Source of the DNA: Methylophilaceae bacterium
Lineage (GTDB): Bacteria > Pseudomonadota > Gammaproteobacteria > Burkholderiales > Methylophilaceae
Reading direction: 5' to 3'
Length of the DNA stretch: 8,823 nt
Assembly: GCA_025362115.1 (NCBI GenBank)
Contig: JANYIK010000162.1
Span: 1 to 8,823 of the forward strand
The notes below the pieces were generated by a model, which searched no databases, was not told where the DNA came from, and was given only the letters and a program-made list of their open reading frames with translations. Positions 6,798-8,823 of this stretch are shown here, piece by piece. Position 1 is the stretch's first letter, and each line of letters opens with the position of its first letter. The translations under genes and the position numbers were made by a program.

Positions 6798-7669
6798 GGT
6801 CGTTGTCGTTGTCGAAATTGTATCGGTTGTGCGCCATCTGGCAGTATCGTCTTGGGTTGCGGCTTCCAAGCGTGACCATAAACTACTTCGTAGGTCGCGG
6901 GTAGCTTGCCGTCGGCTTGCCTGAAACGCTCATATTGCGCGTTCAGGTTTTGTAAAAATGCTCGTCCTTGCAACCCATGAGAACGGCCTTGGGTGGCGTT
7001 GTGTGCGCCTATGGCTTTGAGGTCGCGCATCACAGCTATAGCACTCTCATAAGTCAAAGTGAAGTATTCCACATCCATCACCGGCGCTGAAAATCCGGCG
7101 CGTATCAGCGCGTCGCCAATGTCGTGCATATCAATGAAGCGGCTGACGTGGGTATGCCCATCAACACTTGCCGAATGTCGCAATTCCTTCAAAGTATCGG
7201 GGCCAAAAGTGCTGAACATCAGCAAGCCTTCCGGACGCAATACGCGATGCATTTCGCTAAACGCCGCATCTAGATTGTTGCACCATTGCAGCGCGAGATT
7301 AGACCATACCAAGTCTTGGCTCAACGCTTGTATCGGCATGGCTTCGATGTCACCGCAAATGAATGCTTGCGGGGCAAACAACTTCGACAACCAGTGCTGC
7401 TGCAACCGCGCCACTTGCAGCATAGGCGACGCAAAATCCAAGCTGGTGATGCTACTTTTTTTATAGTGTCTAGCCAAATTGCGACCACCAGAACCCGTGC
7501 CACAACCCGCGTCCAATATGGCATGTGGCTTAAGCGCCACCACCTCTAGGCGCGACAACATACGTTGCACCACCTCGCGCTGCAACACGGCAGATTGGTC
7601 GTAAGTATGCGCCGCACGGCCAAACGATAGGCGCACACGCTTTTTATCTAGTTGATACTCGTCGCTCAT
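6794..7669 (-). CDS. bioC: Malonyl-[acyl-carrier protein] O-methyltransferase
   Basis: Methylates the free carboxyl of malonyl-ACP with S-adenosylmethionine, disguising it so that fatty acid synthesis can elongate it to pimeloyl-ACP methyl ester. The 291 residues include the class I methyltransferase motif ILDAGCGTGSGG at 51-62, an acidic residue after the second strand (LDFA at 77-80), GDIEAMP at 106-112 and SNLALQW at 123-129, plus the BioC start VRLSFGRAAHTYD at 12-24. The start at 7669 is chosen. An in-frame ATG at 7741 would add 24 residues, but part of these are translated from an interspersed repeat (LDSGLRRND). GGGA lies about 8 bases upstream of the chosen ATG. The stop overlaps the bioD start by four bases. 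Confidence 0.93.
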   Translation of the reverse strand: MSDEYQLDKKRVRLSFGRAAHTYDQSAVLQREVVQRMLSRLEVVALKPHAILDAGCGTGSGGRNLARHYKKSSITSLDFASPMLQVARLQQHWLSKLFAPQAFICGDIEAMPIQALSQDLVWSNLALQWCNNLDAAFSEMHRVLRPEGLLMFSTFGPDTLKELRHSASVDGHTHVSRFIDMHDIGDALIRAGFSAPVMDVEYFTLTYESAIAVMRDLKAIGAHNATQGRSHGLQGRAFLQNLNAQYERFRQADGKLPATYEVVYGHAWKPQPKTILPDGAQPIQFRQRQRP

Positions 7670-7683
7670 ATACTTTTCCCACT

Positions 7684-7789
7684 CGTCATTCCGGCGCAGG
7701 CCGGAATCCAGCCAAACATCAACGGAGTGCAATGATGCCATGTCGCCCGTATTGGGCTGAGCTGGATTCCCGCCTGCACGGGAATGACG
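7684..7789. repeat. Pair of inverted REP-like hairpins between bioH and bioC
   Basis: Two 29-base units, 7684-7712 and 7761-7789, are inverted copies matching at 26 of 29 positions. Each folds by itself: the first as TTCCGGC-GCAG-GCCGGAA, the second as TTCCCG-CCTGCA-CGGGAA. Two of the three differences are at paired stem positions and restore base pairing (G-C exchanged for C-G). The third difference turns a pair into G-T. The 48-base spacer holds a smaller hairpin, GCCC-GTATT-GGGC at 7745-7757. The units resemble the widespread proteobacterial repeats with GTCATTCC...GGAATCCAG ends. The element fills almost the whole gap between the two genes and would be part of the biotin transcript. Confidence 0.75.
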
Positions 7790-7795
7790 TGGTTG

Positions 7796-8566
7796 TTATT
7801 TAGCACGCCCCAAAAATTCAGTTAATCGCTCTACAAACCAAGTTGGATGCGACAAAAATGGAGCGTGTGCAGCATTTTCGCACCCATGAAGTTCGGCTTT
7901 GCCTAAGCCTTGCGCCAACCACTCGCCCGCTGCCATTGGCGCAATACGATCACGCCCGCCATGCATCACGCAGCTTGGGGTATTGATGCGGCCAACTTCA
8001 GCGCGTAAATCGGTGTTCAACAAAATATCCAACCCGGCCTGCAAGACTTGCGGCATAGGCGCTGGACGCTGAAAAAAATGCCGTTTCAACTCCCGAATCG
8101 TGTCACGCGCATCTTCGCCACCCTGCGCCTGCAAGCTCAAAAATCGCGTTATGGCGGGCACATAATCAGCGGTCACGCCATCAGCAAACTGACGAAAAAC
8201 GTCCAGCGCAATGCCATGATCCCAAGCGGGTTCGCGGATAAAGCGCGGTGTAGTACTCACTAGCACCATTTTTACGATGTGCTGTGGTCGCTGCAACGCC
8301 CATTGCAAGGCGATCTGCCCGCCCAAAGACCATCCGCACAAAGCGATTTTTTCTGGTACTTGTGCCGCAATGACCTCGACCAAATGCGGCAAAGTGTATG
8401 GCGCTATTGTTGTGCTTTCACCAAACCCGGGTAAATCCACGATGTGCAAACGGAAACGCGCCGCCAAATTTTCCTTGACCGGATGCCACACCCCGCCGTG
8501 CATGCCCCAGCCGTGCAGCAAAACCAGATCACGTCCTTGGCCTAAAGACTCAATGTGCAAGCTCAT
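7796..8566 (-). CDS. bioH: Pimeloyl-[acyl-carrier protein] methyl ester esterase
   Basis: Removes the methyl group that BioC added, giving pimeloyl-ACP for BioF and ending chain elongation. An alpha/beta hydrolase of 256 residues, the usual length. LLHGWGMHGGVW at 16-27 forms the oxyanion-hole region, GWSLGG at 78-83 carries the nucleophile S80, GGRDRIAP at 203-210 supplies D206, and NAAHAPFLSHP at 231-241 supplies H234; these correspond to S82, D207 and H235 of E. coli BioH. The ATG at 8566 lies 17 bases inside the end of bioF, with AAGG six bases upstream, so the two genes are coupled. There is no signal peptide, so it acts in the cytoplasm. Confidence 0.95.
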   Translation of the reverse strand: MSLHIESLGQGRDLVLLHGWGMHGGVWHPVKENLAARFRLHIVDLPGFGESTTIAPYTLPHLVEVIAAQVPEKIALCGWSLGGQIALQWALQRPQHIVKMVLVSTTPRFIREPAWDHGIALDVFRQFADGVTADYVPAITRFLSLQAQGGEDARDTIRELKRHFFQRPAPMPQVLQAGLDILLNTDLRAEVGRINTPSCVMHGGRDRIAPMAAGEWLAQGLGKAELHGCENAAHAPFLSHPTWFVERLTEFLGRAK

Positions 8567-8823
8567 TCAGCGCCTTAGTCAGTTTATCCACGTCTTGCAA
8601 AGTGTGGGCAGCAGATAGAGAAATTCTCAGCCGCGCCGTGCCTTTTGGCACCGTCGGTGGGCGGATGGCAGGCACCAAAATTCCTTGTTCCAACAATCGC
8701 TCACTTAGGTATAGCGCCTCGTCGTTACTGCCGATGATCAGCGGCTGTATTGCCGTTGAAGAATCGGCCAATCGCCATTGATTTTGCTTGAGTCCTGCGC
8801 GTAATGCCGCGATTAAAGTCTGC
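8550..8823 (-). CDS. bioF: 8-amino-7-oxononanoate synthase, C-terminal part
   Basis: Pyridoxal-phosphate enzyme that condenses pimeloyl-ACP (or pimeloyl-CoA) with alanine in biotin synthesis. Only about the last 90 residues are in the window; the gene continues past the right edge. The fragment shows the C-terminal domain features of the alpha-oxoamine synthase family: STAIQPLIIG near its start, then LLEQGILVPAIRPPTVPKGTARLRISLSAAHT, before the ending LTKALNELAH. The PLP lysine region is outside the window. The frame runs without a stop to the edge; an internal ATG or TTG near 8771 is not the real start. The end overlaps bioH by 17 bases. Confidence 0.92.
   Translation of the reverse strand, partial: QTLIAALRAGLKQNQWRLADSSTAIQPLIIGSNDEALYLSERLLEQGILVPAIRPPTVPKGTARLRISLSAAHTLQDVDKLTKALNELAH

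Noticed and set aside
6798..6869. N-terminal extension of BioD from an upstream in-frame ATG
   Set aside because: The added residues are a Thr-rich translation of bioC codons in another frame; the family begins just before the P-loop and the ATGA overlap supports 6797.
7684..7789. CRISPR-like repeats or a rho-independent terminator between bioH and bioC
   Set aside because: There are only two units and they are inverted, not direct; neither hairpin is followed by a T run on the minus strand, so an interspersed repeat pair is the better call.

Overview
The window looks like a stretch of a betaproteobacterial chromosome. The biotin genes run bioF-bioH-bioC-bioD, panB and panC touch end to start, and the interspersed repeats are of kinds that often translate as LDSGLRRND-like or SFDKLRTG-like peptides. 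A Nitrosomonadales/Gallionella-type host is my best guess. It rests on general gene order and repeat type, not on any search.

Plus strand, 1-4752. The window opens with the last 21 codons of an unidentified gene, possibly the HEPN (nucleotidyltransferase substrate-binding) half of a HEPN-MNT pair. Its stop overlaps the GTG start of a 1024-residue protein. That protein fuses an intact minimal nucleotidyltransferase (MNT) domain to a complete type III restriction Res-like helicase with a C-terminal PD-(D/E)xK nuclease. Two GC-rich palindromic repeats lie inside this gene without breaking its frame. Only 7 bases later come panB and panC, two of the enzymes that lead to pantothenate.

Middle, 4753-4904. 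The convergent gap between panC and a chemoreceptor gene holds a perfect 18-bp inverted repeat flanked by A and T runs, which should terminate transcription in both directions.

Minus strand, 4905-8823. Read in transcription order from the right edge, there is the 3' end of bioF, then bioH, a pair of inverted REP-like hairpins, bioC, bioD, and a short membrane-anchored methyl-accepting chemotaxis protein that appears to have its own sigma-70-type promoter inside the end of bioD. BioC and BioH begin and end pimelate synthesis on ACP. BioF and BioD carry out later steps towards biotin.

The most notable part is the left edge: a restriction-type helicase-nuclease covalently joined to the enzymatic half of what looks like a toxin-antitoxin pair, next to a possible HEPN partner. 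Everything to its right is ordinary cofactor metabolism plus one chemoreceptor.
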